Under the pieces are notes generated by a model. It was not told where the DNA came from. It did not search any database and saw only the letters and a program-made list of their open reading frames with translations. Position numbers and translations under genes: made by a program. Positions 33,230 to 42,147 of a stretch of 64,000 nucleotides of DNA are shown one piece after another (position 1 is the first letter of the stretch; each line of letters starts with the position of its first letter). Location of the stretch: the NCBI GenBank assembly GCA_001464475.1, contig LNDX01000001.1, forward strand, positions 434,001 through 498,000. The letters run 5' to 3'. The DNA comes from Flavobacteriaceae bacterium Ga0077528 (GTDB taxonomy: Bacteria; Bacteroidota; Bacteroidia; Flavobacteriales; Flavobacteriaceae).

Positions 33230-35116
33230 TTATTTTATTTCGTAAGAATTATTGTCAGGCTTTACATCTGCCATTAAACCGCTAGGATCAATAGTGATTT
33301 TTTTAATTGCTGTTTTCTCTTTATCAATTTCAAAGAAATAATTTGGATTTCCCCAAGCCCAATCTTTCAGAATAGTTCTTTTAATTTCTGGAGTTGGATT
33401 TTCTTTTTCAAAACTCATCATTCGCAACGGAATGTAAAAAGTTTCTTTTGTGCCATCGGTATATTCTACTAAAATATCTATTGGCATTGGCATTCTTCCA
33501 ATTCTTTCGAGAGAAACAACAGTTTTTTTGATGCCATCAGTTGCGCTTTCAACATTTTTAATTCCGTAATCAATAGTATTCAAAGTTTTAGTCCAATCGG
33601 TTAAATACCAATCTAGATTTGCTCCCGAAACTCTTTCTGCTGTTCGTTTTATATCGTTTGGTGTAGGATGTTTGAATTTGAATTCTGAGTAAAATCTTTT
33701 TACTGTTTTCATCAAATTCTCTTTTCCAATAAGGTATTCTAACTGCGTCAAGAAAAGTTCACCTTTGCTGTAGGAAGCGATACTATAACTTCTGTTTTCA
33801 TCATATCGATCTGAATGTGTTGAAAGCGGCTGTTCTTTGCCAGAATTTGCTAAATTTATGTAAGCTTTATATGCACCAGCAAACGGATTAGCGACTTTTT
33901 TTTCATCCAACTCATTAACTCCTAAATCTTCTATAAACGAGGTAAATCCTTCATCCATCCAAGAGTGTTTACTCTCGTTAGTAGCTAAAACATGTTGAAA
34001 CCAAGAATGACCCATTTCGTGAGCAATAACACCAATCAATCCTTGAAGTGTTCCTTCGCCTAAAATTAGAGTACACATTGCATATTCCATTCCGCCATCA
34101 CCACCTTGAATAACTGAATATTGCTCATATGGATATTTACCAACAGTAGTGTTGAAATAGTTCATTAACGCAACAGTTTTCTGTTGAGCTTGTTTCCAGT
34201 TTTCAAGAATTTTAGGATTGTTTTTGTATAGAAAATGAAGTGTTGTTCCGAAATCGGTTTTTACAACATCATGAAGATAATTTTTATCAGCAGCCCAAGT
34301 AAAATCGTGAACCATAGGCGCAACAAAATGCCAAGTTAGTGTTTTTTGCTTTTTAGGGATTTTTACAGTAATACCTTCGTTTTGATAGTTATATCCAATT
34401 TCATTTCCGTTTTGAAGATAACCAGTTCCTCCAAGAAGGTAATTCTTGTCTATAGTAATTTTTACATCAAAGTTACCCCAAACACCATGAAATTCTCTTG
34501 CGATGTAAGGATCGGCGTGCCATCCTTCAAAATCAAATTCGGCAATTTTTGGATACCATTGTGCCATTGAAAGTTCTACACCTTCTTTGTTATTTCGTCC
34601 AGAACGGCGAATTTGAATTGGAACTTGTCCTTCAAAATCTAATGTAAAAGTTGTTGTTTGTCCAGGTAAAATAGGTTTAGCTAAAGTAACTTCTAAGATA
34701 GTTTCTACTTCTTTAGCAACAGCACTTTGGCCGTCTTGTTTAAAATTTGAAATGTGTAAATAACCAATTTCATTCGGTAGTAATTTAGCTATTCGACTTT
34801 CGTTTTTAGTTGTTTTATCGTCAACTTTAATTTTATTTACCATTCTGCCATCTGGGTCTTTTACAGACTGCAATCGCATATCCATTTCACTTCCTGGTTG
34901 AAAAGCGTTATTGTACAAATGGTAGAATACTTTTCGTAAAGTATCTGAAGAATTATTAGTGTAAATTAATTCTTGTTTTCCTTTGTATTGGTATGTTTTA
35001 ACATCCATCGAAACTTCCATTTTGTAATCAGCTTTTTGTTGCCAATAACCATTACTTTGCGAAAAAGAAGTTGAAAAACTTGTAATAAAAAAAGAAAGCG
35101 CAATAAATTTTTTCAT
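33230..35116 (-). CDS. M1 family metallopeptidase, secreted
   Basis: This 628-residue protein is an M1 aminopeptidase with a signal peptide (MKKFIALSFFITSFSTSFSQ). The zinc site is VIAHEMGHSWFQH (H366, E367, H370) with the third ligand in SWMDEGFTSF (E389, 19 residues downstream). GGMEYAM at about 341 is the GAMEN-type N-terminus recognition loop. It probably trims peptides in the periplasm or outside the cell. The N-terminal beta domain (YQYKGKQELIYTNNS) is complete. The gene lies alone between two terminators. Confidence 0.92.
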   Translation of the reverse strand: MKKFIALSFFITSFSTSFSQSNGYWQQKADYKMEVSMDVKTYQYKGKQELIYTNNSSDTLRKVFYHLYNNAFQPGSEMDMRLQSVKDPDGRMVNKIKVDDKTTKNESRIAKLLPNEIGYLHISNFKQDGQSAVAKEVETILEVTLAKPILPGQTTTFTLDFEGQVPIQIRRSGRNNKEGVELSMAQWYPKIAEFDFEGWHADPYIAREFHGVWGNFDVKITIDKNYLLGGTGYLQNGNEIGYNYQNEGITVKIPKKQKTLTWHFVAPMVHDFTWAADKNYLHDVVKTDFGTTLHFLYKNNPKILENWKQAQQKTVALMNYFNTTVGKYPYEQYSVIQGGDGGMEYAMCTLILGEGTLQGLIGVIAHEMGHSWFQHVLATNESKHSWMDEGFTSFIEDLGVNELDEKKVANPFAGAYKAYINLANSGKEQPLSTHSDRYDENRSYSIASYSKGELFLTQLEYLIGKENLMKTVKRFYSEFKFKHPTPNDIKRTAERVSGANLDWYLTDWTKTLNTIDYGIKNVESATDGIKKTVVSLERIGRMPMPIDILVEYTDGTKETFYIPLRMMSFEKENPTPEIKRTILKDWAWGNPNYFFEIDKEKTAIKKITIDPSGLMADVKPDNNSYEIK

Positions 35117-35126
35117 CAGATTTTAA

Positions 35127-35160
35127 ATAAAAAATGGAAGAACGTTATGCTCTTCCATTA
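35127..35160 (-). terminator. Terminator of the S8 protease gene
   Basis: On the minus strand AATGGAAGA pairs with TCTTCCATT, followed by a T-rich tract. It lies between the S8 protease stop and the M1 peptidase start. Confidence 0.75.
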
Positions 35161-35178
35161 GTTTGATACTATAGTTTT

Positions 35179-36771
35179 TTATTTTTTTGACATTTGTTCT
35201 GCCATTAACAAAGCATTGTAAGCATTAACAATTTTACCTGAAACACAAGTGTTTGAAAATGGGACAGCAGTTTTTTGCTCACCTACAACAACATTTGCTG
35301 ATATTGGAGTTCCAGAATCCATAAGAATATGTTTCACCTGAGATGCTGTTAAATTTGGGTAATATGAACGAATTAACGCAGCAACTCCAGCAGCATTTGG
35401 TGATGCCATTGATGTTCCTTGTAAATATTTGTATTTGTTGTTAGGAATGGTTGCATAGATTTGATTTCCTGGAGCGAAGACATCTACATTCATTTTTCCA
35501 AAATTTGAAAAAGAAGCAATAATATTAGTTCCATATTCTTTGTTTAATGCACCTATAGAAAGGAAATTATCGGCAATTTCTTTACCATTCACTTCATCAG
35601 ACGGAAAGTTTGGTTCTGTATCTATATCTTTAGCATCGTTTCCAGCGGCATGAACAATTAGTACATCTTTGCTAGCTGCATATTTTATAGCTTCCCAAAC
35701 CCATTCTTTTTGTGGAGAATAATCTTTTCCAAAACTTCCGTTGATAACTTTAGCTCCATTATCTACCGCATAACGTATTGCTAAAGCAATATCTTTATCA
35801 TATTCATCACCATTTGGAACAGCACGAAGAGCCATAATCTCAACATTGTTAATCACACCATCGCCACCTTTTCCGTTTCCACGAACTTGTGCAATAATTC
35901 CTGCTACGTGAGTTCCGTGTAAGCCATCAGTAACATCTGGTCCTTTTACATTTCCATTACCATATTTTTTATCGTTAATGTCATTTGGATTGTCTCCAAC
36001 AAGTTTTCTACCATCATGATTTACATTCAAATTATAATTTAATTGCTCATAAACATAATCAATGTATTCTTTAATTTCATCTTGAAAACCTTCACCAGCT
36101 TGTGTTGCAACGCTTGTCATTATCATTTTACTCTGATTAAGATTAGCATCAGTTGTTGAGATTGCTTTTAAATCTGCTAAAGTGTAAACCTCTTTCTTAA
36201 GATGTGTTCTTATATCTTTATCAGCTTTAGCAATCATATCAACTTGAGGTTTTTGTTGATTCATCTCTGCTAATTTAGCATCTAACTCAGCTTTTGCTTC
36301 TGCATAACCAGGCGTATTTGGTCCTTTTTTAACAATTCTTGTTAACTCTAAATTTTCATCGTTTGATTCTCCAAGAAAGTTCCAACCATTTATATCGTCA
36401 ATGTATCCGTTATTGTCATCATCTTTTTTGTTTCCAGCAATTTCTTTCTTGTTGGTCCAAACTTTACCTTTTAAATCTTCGTGACTAATGTCAATTCCAG
36501 AATCGATAACGCCAACAATTACTTTTTTGCCTTTTTTATTTTTTAAAAGTTCGTTGTAAGCTTTATCAACACTCATTCCTGGAATAGTATCTTTCACTAA
36601 GTCTAAATGACTCCAGCGTTTTAAATCATCTTCTTTTACAGGTGTTGTTTTTAATGGAGTTTTATCAATATTTGCCGGATTTGTTCCAACCATTGGAGCT
36701 AATGATGGGCTACAACTTGTAAGTGCAAGCGCTACTACAGCCGAGATAAAAAAAGGTTTTATTAATTTCAT
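35179..36771 (-). CDS. S8 family serine peptidase lipoprotein
   Basis: This 530-residue subtilase has a lipoprotein signal with the lipobox cysteine at residue 20 (ALTSCSP), so it is probably membrane-anchored, perhaps surface-exposed. The catalytic triad is complete: D90 in GVIDSGIDISHED, H285 in GLHGTHVAGI and S454 in QGTSMASPNAAG. Almost 195 residues separate Asp and His, far more than in a minimal subtilisin. The insert is rich in Lys, Asp and Ala and holds a helix (KAELDAKLAEMNQQKPQVD). The protein stops soon after the catalytic domain; no P domain or T9SS sorting signal is visible. Substrate unknown. Confidence 0.92.
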   Translation of the reverse strand: MKLIKPFFISAVVALALTSCSPSLAPMVGTNPANIDKTPLKTTPVKEDDLKRWSHLDLVKDTIPGMSVDKAYNELLKNKKGKKVIVGVIDSGIDISHEDLKGKVWTNKKEIAGNKKDDDNNGYIDDINGWNFLGESNDENLELTRIVKKGPNTPGYAEAKAELDAKLAEMNQQKPQVDMIAKADKDIRTHLKKEVYTLADLKAISTTDANLNQSKMIMTSVATQAGEGFQDEIKEYIDYVYEQLNYNLNVNHDGRKLVGDNPNDINDKKYGNGNVKGPDVTDGLHGTHVAGIIAQVRGNGKGGDGVINNVEIMALRAVPNGDEYDKDIALAIRYAVDNGAKVINGSFGKDYSPQKEWVWEAIKYAASKDVLIVHAAGNDAKDIDTEPNFPSDEVNGKEIADNFLSIGALNKEYGTNIIASFSNFGKMNVDVFAPGNQIYATIPNNKYKYLQGTSMASPNAAGVAALIRSYYPNLTASQVKHILMDSGTPISANVVVGEQKTAVPFSNTCVSGKIVNAYNALLMAEQMSKK

Positions 36772-36836
36772 TATTATTAATTTAAAAAATTGGTTTAAAA
36801 GTATTTAGTTTTATTAGAATTTAAAAATGATTAACA

Positions 36837-37694
36837 TTAGATTAAGATATCTTCACATTTAAAAACTTCTTTCAATCGAATGCCTTTTTCTGTTTTTTCT
36901 ACTGTGATGATTTCGTTGTGCGCATCGTGTTCTAACAATAAATAGAAGTTATTTTCTGCACAATTTTCTAAAAACTTCGATTTTTCTGGCATTGTTAAAA
37001 GTGGTCGCGTATCATAACCCATAACATAAGGCAAAGGTAAATGTCCTGCAGTTGGAATCAAATCGGCACAAAAAACAATAGTTTTATCTTGATATTGAAT
37101 ATGCGGAATCATCATTTTTTCTGTGTGTCCATCAACATAAAAAATCTCAAATCCCAAATCACAAATCCCAAAATCTGAATCAGGTCTTTTAATGAAATTT
37201 AACTGTCCACTTTCTTGCATAGGCAAAATATTTTCTGAAAGAAATGATGCTTTTTCACGCTGATTTGGTTTTGTTGCCCATTCCCAATGGTTTTCATTGG
37301 TCCAAAATTTGGCATTTTTGAAAGCAACTTCATATCCGGTTTTATCTTTGTTCCAATTTACGCTTCCGCCACAATGATCAAAATGCAGATGCGACATAAA
37401 AACATCGGTTACATCATCACGATGAAAACCATATTTAGCTAATGATTTATCTAAGGAATGATTTCCCCAAAGCGAATAATAACTAAAAAATTTCTCCGAT
37501 TGTTTGTTTCCCATTCCAGTGTCTATAAGGATTAAGCGATTTCCTTCTTCAATTAAAAGACAACGAGCTGCAATGTCAATAAGGTTATTTTCGTCAGCAG
37601 GATTGGTTTTATTCCAAATAGTTTTTGGCACTACACCAAACATGGCACCACCATCTAATTTAAAATTTCCTGCTTCTATTGGGTAAAGTTTCAT
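36837..37694 (-). CDS. MBL-fold metallo-hydrolase
   Basis: This 285-residue protein has the metallo-beta-lactamase fold with the metal motif SHLHFDHCGG (about residues 119-128), a later histidine in VDGHTEKMMIPH and the aspartate in VVFCADLIPTAGHLP-like. LLIEEGNRLILIDTGMGNKQS is the N-terminal block. The layout is like N-acyl-homoserine-lactone lactonases and related hydrolases, but the substrate is not predictable. A stretch near 37145-37175 (IDFGICDLGFEI in protein) is made of repeated AAATCCC words and is probably an in-frame insertion. Confidence 0.85.
   Translation of the reverse strand: MKLYPIEAGNFKLDGGAMFGVVPKTIWNKTNPADENNLIDIAARCLLIEEGNRLILIDTGMGNKQSEKFFSYYSLWGNHSLDKSLAKYGFHRDDVTDVFMSHLHFDHCGGSVNWNKDKTGYEVAFKNAKFWTNENHWEWATKPNQREKASFLSENILPMQESGQLNFIKRPDSDFGICDLGFEIFYVDGHTEKMMIPHIQYQDKTIVFCADLIPTAGHLPLPYVMGYDTRPLLTMPEKSKFLENCAENNFYLLLEHDAHNEIITVEKTEKGIRLKEVFKCEDILI
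37145..37175. repeat. AAATCCCAAATCACAAATCCCAAA words inside a coding gene
   Basis: A chain of CAAATCCC/CAAATCAC words of 8-9 bp lies within the MBL-fold gene. The same style of word makes up the intergenic palindrome at 2374-2428. It is read in frame as a short loop before the conserved VDGHTE block. Confidence 0.5.
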
Positions 37695-37822
37695 GATAAA
37701 TTTTATTAAAAACGTTGCAATTTACTAAATAGGTTGGTTTGATAAACGATAAAATCAATTTTTTCTATGGAAACATTAGTTATAAAAATGTTAGTGTTTG
37801 TTGATAAAATCGATAATTGTAG

Positions 37823-37830
37823 TAACTTTG
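37823..37830 (+). promoter_or_regulatory. suf operon promoter, -7 element TAACTTTG
   Basis: An exact TAnnTTTG match 31 bp before sufA. TTG at 37801-37803 lies 19 bp upstream, giving the standard -33 spacing. Confidence 0.8.
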
Positions 37831-37860
37831 CCATTAATTTAGACAAAATCAAAATAAGCA

Positions 37861-38190
37861 ATGATAAAAGTTTCTGATTCAGCAAGCAAAAAAATCATCG
37901 ATATGATGAAAGATGACGGTTTTGACGCTGCCAAAGATTACGTTAGAGTAGGCGTAAAAAGTGGTGGTTGCTCAGGTTTGTCATATGAATTAAAATTTGA
38001 CAAAGAGTTGGGTGAAAACGATAAAGTTTTTGAAGATAATAATGTAAAAATAGCCGTTGAGAAGAAATCGTTTTTGTATTTAGCAGGAACAATTTTAGAA
38101 TTTTCTGGCGGATTGAACGGAAAAGGATTTGTATTTAATAATCCAAATGCAAGTAGAACTTGTGGTTGCGGAGAATCATTTTCGTTATAA
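37861..38190 (+). CDS. sufA: HesB/IscA-type iron-sulfur carrier
   Basis: SufA-type A-type carriers receive iron-sulfur clusters from the SufBCD scaffold and deliver them to target proteins. The 109-residue protein has the three conserved cysteines: C37 in GVKSGGCSGLSYEL, and C101 and C103 in SRTCGCGESFSL. It is the first gene of the suf operon, with a promoter upstream and sufB 6 bp downstream. Confidence 0.94.
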   Translation: MIKVSDSASKKIIDMMKDDGFDAAKDYVRVGVKSGGCSGLSYELKFDKELGENDKVFEDNNVKIAVEKKSFLYLAGTILEFSGGLNGKGFVFNNPNASRTCGCGESFSL

Positions 38191-38196
38191 AAAACT

Positions 38197-39645
38197 ATGG
38201 CAAAATATACAGAAGACGACTTAAAAGTCGAATTAGAAAACAAAGAATACGAATATGGATTCTATACCGAATTAGATTCGGAAACGTTTCCTATTGGGTT
38301 AAATGAAGATATTGTTCGTGCGATTTCTAAAAAGAAAGAAGAACCTCAATGGATGACCGATTGGCGTATTGAAGCGTTTCGTGCATGGCAAGAAATGATA
38401 GAACCAGAATGGGCAAATGTTCATTATGACAAACCCGATTTTCAAGCAATTTCATACTATTCAGCACCTAAAAAAGCTGATCCAAACAAAACACTTGACG
38501 ATGTTGATCCTGACCTTTTAGAAATGTATAAAAAGTTAGGAATATCTATCGACGAACAAAAGAAATTGAACAATGTTGCAATGGATATTGTTGTCGATTC
38601 TGTTTCTGTAGCAACCACTTTCAAGAAAACATTGGCTGAAAAAGGCATCATTTTCATGAGTATTTCAGAAGCTATTCGCGAATATCCGGAATTGGTTCAG
38701 AAGTATTTAGGAACGGTTGTGCCTCAAAGAGATAATTTTTATGCTGCGCTAAATTCAGCTGTTTTCTCTGACGGAAGTTTTTGTTATATTCCAAAAGGTG
38801 TTCGTTGTCCAATGGAATTGTCAACGTATTTCCGAATCAATCAAGCTGGTACAGGTCAATTTGAAAGAACACTTCTTATTGCTGACGAAGGAAGTTACGT
38901 ATCGTATCTTGAAGGTTGTACAGCTCCAAGTCGTGACGAAAATCAATTGCACGCGGCAGTTGTTGAATTAATCGCATTGGACGATGCCGAAATAAAATAT
39001 TCAACAGTTCAAAACTGGTATCCAGGAAATAAAGAAGGAAAAGGTGGAGTTTTTAACTTCGTTACCAAAAGAGGAATTTGCGAAAAAAACGCAAAAATCT
39101 CATGGACACAAGTAGAAACAGGTTCGGCAGTAACTTGGAAATATCCATCAGTGGTTTTAAAAGGTGACAATTCAATTGGAGAATTTTATTCGATTGCCGT
39201 AACCAATAATTTCCAACAAGCTGATACCGGAACTAAAATGGTTCATTTAGGAAAAAACACTAAATCGACTATTATTTCAAAAGGAATTTCGGCAGGAAAA
39301 TCGCAAAACAGCTATAGAGGTTTGGTTCGAATTAGCGCTAATGCAGATAATGCTAGAAACTTCTCTCAATGTGATTCTCTTTTGATGGGAAATAATTGTG
39401 GCGCTCATACTTTTCCGTACATTGAAAGTAAAAATTCAAGTGCAAAAATCGAACATGAAGCAACGACTTCTAAAATTGGCGAAGATCAAGTATTCTATTG
39501 TAATCAAAGAGGAATTCCAACTGAAAAAGCTATTGCGTTAATCGTAAACGGTTTCAGTAAAGAAGTTTTAAATAAATTACCAATGGAATTTGCAGTTGAA
39601 GCACAAAAATTATTAGAAATTTCGTTGGAAGGATCAGTTGGATAA
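38197..39645 (+). CDS. sufB: Fe-S cluster assembly scaffold SufB
   Basis: SufB is the main scaffold of the SufBC2D complex, where a cluster is built from SufS-derived sulfur and iron. The 482-residue length is standard. [59 protein letters not shown] is the signature region with the conserved cysteine (GCTAP). [25 protein letters not shown] and [13 protein letters not shown] follow. It lies 6 bp after sufA and 36 bp before sufC on the same strand. Confidence 0.97.
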   Translation: MAKYTEDDLKVELENKEYEYGFYTELDSETFPIGLNEDIVRAISKKKEEPQWMTDWRIEAFRAWQEMIEPEWANVHYDKPDFQAISYYSAPKKADPNKTLDDVDPDLLEMYKKLGISIDEQKKLNNVAMDIVVDSVSVATTFKKTLAEKGIIFMSISEAIREYPELVQKYLGTVVPQRDNFYAALNSAVFSDGSFCYIPKGVRCPMELSTYFRINQAGTGQFERTLLIADEGSYVSYLEGCTAPSRDENQLHAAVVELIALDDAEIKYSTVQNWYPGNKEGKGGVFNFVTKRGICEKNAKISWTQVETGSAVTWKYPSVVLKGDNSIGEFYSIAVTNNFQQADTGTKMVHLGKNTKSTIISKGISAGKSQNSYRGLVRISANADNARNFSQCDSLLMGNNCGAHTFPYIESKNSSAKIEHEATTSKIGEDQVFYCNQRGIPTEKAIALIVNGFSKEVLNKLPMEFAVEAQKLLEISLEGSVG

Positions 39646-39681
39646 TCAATATTAAATCAGAATAAAAAACACATTCAAAAA

Positions 39682-40431
39682 ATGTTATCAATAAAAAACT
39701 TACACGCTTCGGTTGAAGACAAAGAAATATTAAAAGGAATTAATCTTGAGATAAAAGCAGGAGAAGTTCACGCCATTATGGGACCAAATGGTGCCGGAAA
39801 ATCTACACTTTCTTCTATTATTGCAGGAAATGAAAATTATGAAGTTTCTGAAGGCGAAATCCTTTTAGAAGGTGAAGATATTTCAGAATTAGCGCCAGAA
39901 GAAAGAGCGCACAAAGGTGTTTTCTTGTCGTTCCAATATCCAGTTGAAATTCCAGGAGTTTCTGTTACGAATTTTATCAAAACAGCGATTAACGAAAAGA
40001 GAAAAGCTAACGGACAAGAAGAAATGCCAGCAAACGAAATGCTGAAATTAATTCGTGAGAAATCTGAATTATTGGAAATGGACAGAAAATTCTTGTCACG
40101 TTCATTAAACGAAGGTTTTTCTGGTGGAGAAAAGAAACGTAACGAAATTTTCCAAATGGCAATGTTAGAACCAAAAATCGCTATTCTTGACGAAACCGAT
40201 TCTGGTCTTGATATTGACGCACTTCGTATCGTAGCTAATGGCGTTAACAAATTGAAAAACGAAAACAACGCAGTTTTAGTAATCACGCATTACCAACGTT
40301 TGTTAGATTATATTATTCCAGATTTTGTTCATGTGTTAATGGACGGAAAAATCGTAAAATCAGGCGGAAAAGAATTGGCTTACGAATTAGAAGAAAAAGG
40401 ATACGATTGGATTAAAAGTGAATTGAATTAG
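39682..40431 (+). CDS. sufC: Fe-S assembly ATPase SufC
   Basis: SufC is the ABC ATPase that drives conformational changes in SufB-SufD. The 249-residue protein shows Walker [10 protein letters not shown] (about residues 35-43), the ABC signature [18 protein letters not shown] and Walker [18 protein letters not shown], followed by the H-loop in VITHYQR. It is cytoplasmic and lacks membrane segments. A hairpin-forming repeat separates it from sufD. Confidence 0.97.
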   Translation: MLSIKNLHASVEDKEILKGINLEIKAGEVHAIMGPNGAGKSTLSSIIAGNENYEVSEGEILLEGEDISELAPEERAHKGVFLSFQYPVEIPGVSVTNFIKTAINEKRKANGQEEMPANEMLKLIREKSELLEMDRKFLSRSLNEGFSGGEKKRNEIFQMAMLEPKIAILDETDSGLDIDALRIVANGVNKLKNENNAVLVITHYQRLLDYIIPDFVHVLMDGKIVKSGGKELAYELEEKGYDWIKSELN

Positions 40432-40437
40432 AGTTTA

Positions 40438-40491
40438 CAGTCTCAGTCACAGTTAACAGAAACTGCGACTGAATACTGCGACTGAATACTG
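40438..40491 (+). repeat. CAGT/ACTG hairpin-forming repeat between sufC and sufD
   Basis: Three CAGT(C/T) blocks at 40438-40454 pair with ACTG blocks at 40461-40478, giving an imperfect hairpin. ACTGCGACTGAAT then repeats with a 13-bp period (40462-40474 and 40475-40487). It sits 5-60 bp after the sufC stop and ends five bases before sufD. Confidence 0.65.
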
Positions 40492-40496
40492 AAAAA

Positions 40497-41813
40497 ATGG
40501 ATTTAAAAGAAAAATTAGTATCGTCTTTCATGGCATTTGAAGAGCAAATCGATGTGACTTCGCAGTTGCATGATGTGCGTACTTCAGCTATAAAAAACTT
40601 TGAAAATAAAGGTTTCCCAACCAAAAAAGAGGAAGCATGGAAATATACTTCGTTGAACGCCATCTTAAAAAATGACTTCACCGTTTTTCCAAAACACGAA
40701 AATGCAATTGAATTTGCTGAGGTTAAGAAGTATTTCCTTCATGAAATTGACACCTACAAAGTGATTTTTGTGGACGGAAAATTCTCTTCGTTTTTATCAT
40801 CAACTACACATGATGGATTGGATGTTTGCTTGATGTCATCGGCATTGACCAAACCAAAATACAAAATGGTTATTGACGAGTATTTCAATAAAATAGCTAG
40901 TAAAGACGAGACTTTAACTACGTTGAATACCGCTTTCGCTAATGAAGGTGCGTACATCAACATTCCGAAAAGTAAAGTGGTTGAAAAACCAATCGAAATC
41001 ATTTATTTCTCTACTGGAGTTGAAAATGCTTTGATGGTGCAACCTCGAAATTTGGTAATTGTAGGTGAAAATGCTCATGTTCAAATCATTGAAAGACACC
41101 AATCGTTAAACGAAAATCCAGTGTTGACCAATGCTGTAACTGAAATTTTTGCACAAAAACGCGCCATCGTAGATTATTATAAAATACAAAACGATTTACT
41201 AACGGCAAACCTAATTGATAACACCTATATTTCTCAAAAACAAGAAAGTAGAGTTTCGGTTCACACGTTTTCATTTGGTGGAAACATCACTAGAAACAAC
41301 TTAAATTTTTATCATTTTGGAGAAAGAATTGATTCAACTTTAAAAGGAATTACGATTATTGGTGACAAGCAACATGTTGATCATTATACACTTGTAAATC
41401 ATGCAACGCCAAATTGCGAAAGTCATCAAAACTATAAAACCATTTTGGCGGATAGTTCAACAGGAGTTTTCAACGGAAAAATTTACGTAGAAAAAGAAGC
41501 TCAAAAAACGGATGCTTTCCAGCAAAATAACAATATTTTAATTGGCGATAAAGCAACAATAAACGCAAAACCACAATTAGAAATTTTTGCCGATGATGTA
41601 AAATGTTCGCACGGTTGCACGATTGGTCAATTAGACGAAAGCGCTATGTTTTACATGCAAAGCCGTGGAATTCCAAAGAAAGAAGCTAAAGCTTTGTTGA
41701 TGTATGCGTTTTCAAATAGTGTAATAGAAAGCATAAAAATACCTGAATTAAAACAACGAATTACAAAGATTATTGCCAACAAATTAGGCGTTAATTTAGG
41801 TTTTGATTTGTAG
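40497..41813 (+). CDS. sufD: Fe-S assembly protein SufD
   Basis: SufD is the partner subunit of SufB in the SufBC2D scaffold and helps with iron entry. This 438-residue protein has KEEAWKYTSLNAILKNDF near the N-terminus and the beta-helix core from about residue 150 to 400. GCTIGQLDESAMFYMQSRGIPKKEAKALLMYAFSNSVIE is the C-terminal signature. It is the last gene of the first suf segment, followed by a terminator and two opposite-strand genes. Confidence 0.95.
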   Translation: MDLKEKLVSSFMAFEEQIDVTSQLHDVRTSAIKNFENKGFPTKKEEAWKYTSLNAILKNDFTVFPKHENAIEFAEVKKYFLHEIDTYKVIFVDGKFSSFLSSTTHDGLDVCLMSSALTKPKYKMVIDEYFNKIASKDETLTTLNTAFANEGAYINIPKSKVVEKPIEIIYFSTGVENALMVQPRNLVIVGENAHVQIIERHQSLNENPVLTNAVTEIFAQKRAIVDYYKIQNDLLTANLIDNTYISQKQESRVSVHTFSFGGNITRNNLNFYHFGERIDSTLKGITIIGDKQHVDHYTLVNHATPNCESHQNYKTILADSSTGVFNGKIYVEKEAQKTDAFQQNNNILIGDKATINAKPQLEIFADDVKCSHGCTIGQLDESAMFYMQSRGIPKKEAKALLMYAFSNSVIESIKIPELKQRITKIIANKLGVNLGFDL

Positions 41814-41836
41814 ATAAAAATTTCTTTTATATAACA

Positions 41837-41867
41837 AAAAAGCTTTCCGAAATGGAAAGCTTTTTTT
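41837..41867. terminator. Bidirectional terminator after sufD
   Basis: AAAAAGCTTTCC (41837-41848) pairs with GGAAAGCTTTTT (41854-41865) around a 5-nt loop, with A and T runs on both sides. It separates sufD from the convergent small membrane gene, so sufS needs its own promoter. Confidence 0.9.
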
Positions 41868-42060
41868 ATGATTCGTCCTTAGTTGTTTTAATCAATCCAA
41901 TACCAGAAACAAAAAAGACTACACCTAACACTCCATATATAATTAAGGACTTTATATCTCTTTCGCTTCCAGCAGTACTTGAAAACACTACAGCAGTGTA
42001 TATAAGTCCAACAATTCCTAAAACCGTAAGGAATCCACCAAAAATCCTTTTCATATTCAT
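41866..42060 (-). CDS. Small two-helix membrane protein
   Basis: This 64-residue protein has two membrane helices, FGGFLTVLGIVGLIYTAVVF at residues 7-26 and SLIIYGVLGVVFFVSGIGLI at 38-57, with a short loop (SSTAGSERDIK) and a charged tail (KTTKDES). An alternative start two codons later (MKRIFGG) is equally plausible. The regular hydrophobic pattern supports a real gene, though I do not recognise the family. It is one of the two genes interrupting the suf locus. Confidence 0.65.
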   Translation of the reverse strand: MNMKRIFGGFLTVLGIVGLIYTAVVFSSTAGSERDIKSLIIYGVLGVVFFVSGIGLIKTTKDES

Positions 42061-42147
42061 GATATTATTTTTTTAGATTATCCCTACAAAAGTAGATGGC
42101 AGTTGCTCAGAAATATTACACATTTAAACTAAAAATTTGTAAATTTA

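Noticed and set aside
41852-42076. Plus-strand 74-residue frame opposite the small membrane gene
   Set aside because: The minus-strand frame has two regular membrane helices and sits between a terminator and a conserved gene pattern. The plus frame has no hydrophobic segment pattern and overlaps the terminator.
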